NCBI GenBank assembly: GCA_016201185.1
Contig: JACQDG010000250.1
Coordinates: 1-6,102 of the forward strand
DNA: 6,102 nucleotides
Source: Acidobacteriota bacterium
GTDB taxonomy: Bacteria; Acidobacteriota; Terriglobia; Bryobacterales; JACQDG01
Reading direction: 5' to 3'
Under the pieces are notes generated by a model. That model was not told where the DNA came from and searched no databases. It was given only the letters and a program-made list of their open reading frames with translations. The position numbers were made by a program, and so were the translations under genes. This document shows, piece after piece, positions 5,456-6,102 of the stretch; positions within the stretch are counted from its first letter, which is position 1, and every line of letters starts with the position of its first letter.

Positions 5456-6102
5456 ACGAATTTGTATCCCACGCCGTGGACCGTCTTGAGGTGGCGCGGC
5501 TCGGATGGGGTACCCTCCAGCTTCGAACGCAGCAAGGCGATGTGGTTGTCCACCGTGCGGGTGCTCGGAAAGTTTTCGTATCCCCAGACCTCGTTGAGCA
5601 GCTCCTCCCTGGTGACGACCTCGCCCGCCCGCGAACCCAGCAGGCGCAGGATGCTGAATTCCTTACGGGTCATTTCCAGGGTCTTGGCCCCTTTGCGGGC
5701 CTCGTAGCGCCGGAAGTCCACTACGGCATCGTCAAAGCGCAGCTCGTAAACAAGGGACTTTGGCGGTTGCGTGCGGCGCAGCAGGGCCCGGATGCGCGCC
5801 AGCAATTCGCGGAGGGAAAAGGGCTTCGCCACGTAGTCATCAGCGCCGAGATCGAGTCCCAGCACCCGGTCCGCTTCCTCGCCTCGGGCGGTCAGCATCA
5901 GGATGGGGGTAGCAAGGCCCTCGCCCCGCACCTTGCGGCACAACTCGTAGCCGCTCAGCTTGGGCAACATCAAGTCCAAAACGATCAGATCCGGGTTCTT
6001 CTCCCGGATCAGGCGGTAGCCGGTTTCGCTATCCGTCGCTGTCAGCACGTCATAGGACTCAAACTTGAGGTTGTCGGCGAGCCCCCGCAGAATGGCGGGC
6101 TC
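5449..6102 (-). CDS. OmpR/PhoB-family response regulator (5' end outside window)
   Basis: The frame is open from the right edge to TAA 5449-5451, giving 217 visible residues. The first visible residues, EPAILRGLADNLKF, begin in the acidic pocket segment of a receiver domain, so only about 10 residues are missing. The receiver has the phospho-acceptor Asp43 in 'DLIVLDLMLP', the switch Thr71 in 'ILMLTARGEE' and Lys93 in 'DDYVAKPFSL', all as expected. Residues about 118-217 are a winged-helix DNA-binding domain: 'EMTRKEFSILRLL', 'VVTREELLNEVWG', the recognition helix near 'TVDNHIALLRSKL', and the final hairpin 'LKTVHGVGYKFVF'. It should bind DNA as a dimer on direct repeats after phosphorylation by a sensor kinase, which is not in the window. 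A GTG at 6046-6048 is not the start because receiver sequence continues upstream of it. The stop codon lies within the end of the palindromic repeat. Confidence 0.9.
   Translation of the reverse strand, partial: EPAILRGLADNLKFESYDVLTATDSETGYRLIREKNPDLIVLDLMLPKLSGYELCRKVRGEGLATPILMLTARGEEADRVLGLDLGADDYVAKPFSLRELLARIRALLRRTQPPKSLVYELRFDDAVVDFRRYEARKGAKTLEMTRKEFSILRLLGSRAGEVVTREELLNEVWGYENFPSTRTVDNHIALLRSKLEGTPSEPRHLKTVHGVGYKFVF

Noticed and set aside
6046..6048. GTG as the start of the response regulator
   Set aside because: The frame continues to the window edge with proper receiver-domain sequence (EPAILRGLADNL), so the true start lies outside.

Overview
The window is GC-rich and its genes look like those of a member of the Acidobacteriota, probably an uncultured soil or subsurface lineage. 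Three gene types support this: an outer-membrane barrel led by a carboxypeptidase-regulatory-like domain with a 'DWKWALRTASSTRP'-type segment; a secreted 'SPDG'-repeat propeller with a helical N-terminus ending in a 'YEKLGKAEAQKAYERVLRDY'-type segment; and a PhoB-like regulator ending 'TVHGVGYKF'. This assignment rests on recall of protein families, not on a search.

Left part, plus strand: the last 22 codons of an unidentified gene (to 71), then a complete predicted outer-membrane beta-barrel gene (115-1902), then a small secreted single-domain protein (1918-2274). The two complete genes are 15 bp apart and both start with a carboxypeptidase-regulatory-like module behind a signal peptide, so they probably form one transcription unit for the envelope. 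Both look intact.

Right part, minus strand, read from right to left: an OmpR/PhoB-type response regulator cut by the window edge (6102-5449); a roughly 250 bp intergenic region holding a MITE-like palindromic repeat and an 11-bp-phased, pho-box-like sequence; a secreted TolB/PD40-type beta-propeller gene (5196 to about 3411, ORF running on to 3222); and a di-heme MauG/CCP-type cytochrome c peroxidase (3264-2278). The plus and minus groups converge with only 3 bp between stop codons.

The most notable point is the condition of the minus-strand genes. The propeller gene has a good ribosome-binding site and signal peptide in one frame, but its body is in another, with an apparent deletion and frameshift near 5092. 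At its 3' end the propeller homology stops near 3411, and the next 150 bp read best in a third frame that encodes a short hydrophobic segment. The peroxidase also seems to lack about 15-20 residues between its two heme domains. Either this locus is decaying through small deletions or the assembly has collapsed here; the sequence alone cannot decide. I do not see a clear new defence or biosynthetic system. The other items worth checking are the palindromic repeat that supplies the regulator's stop codon, the phased heptamers beside it, and the small membrane ORF in the gene junction.
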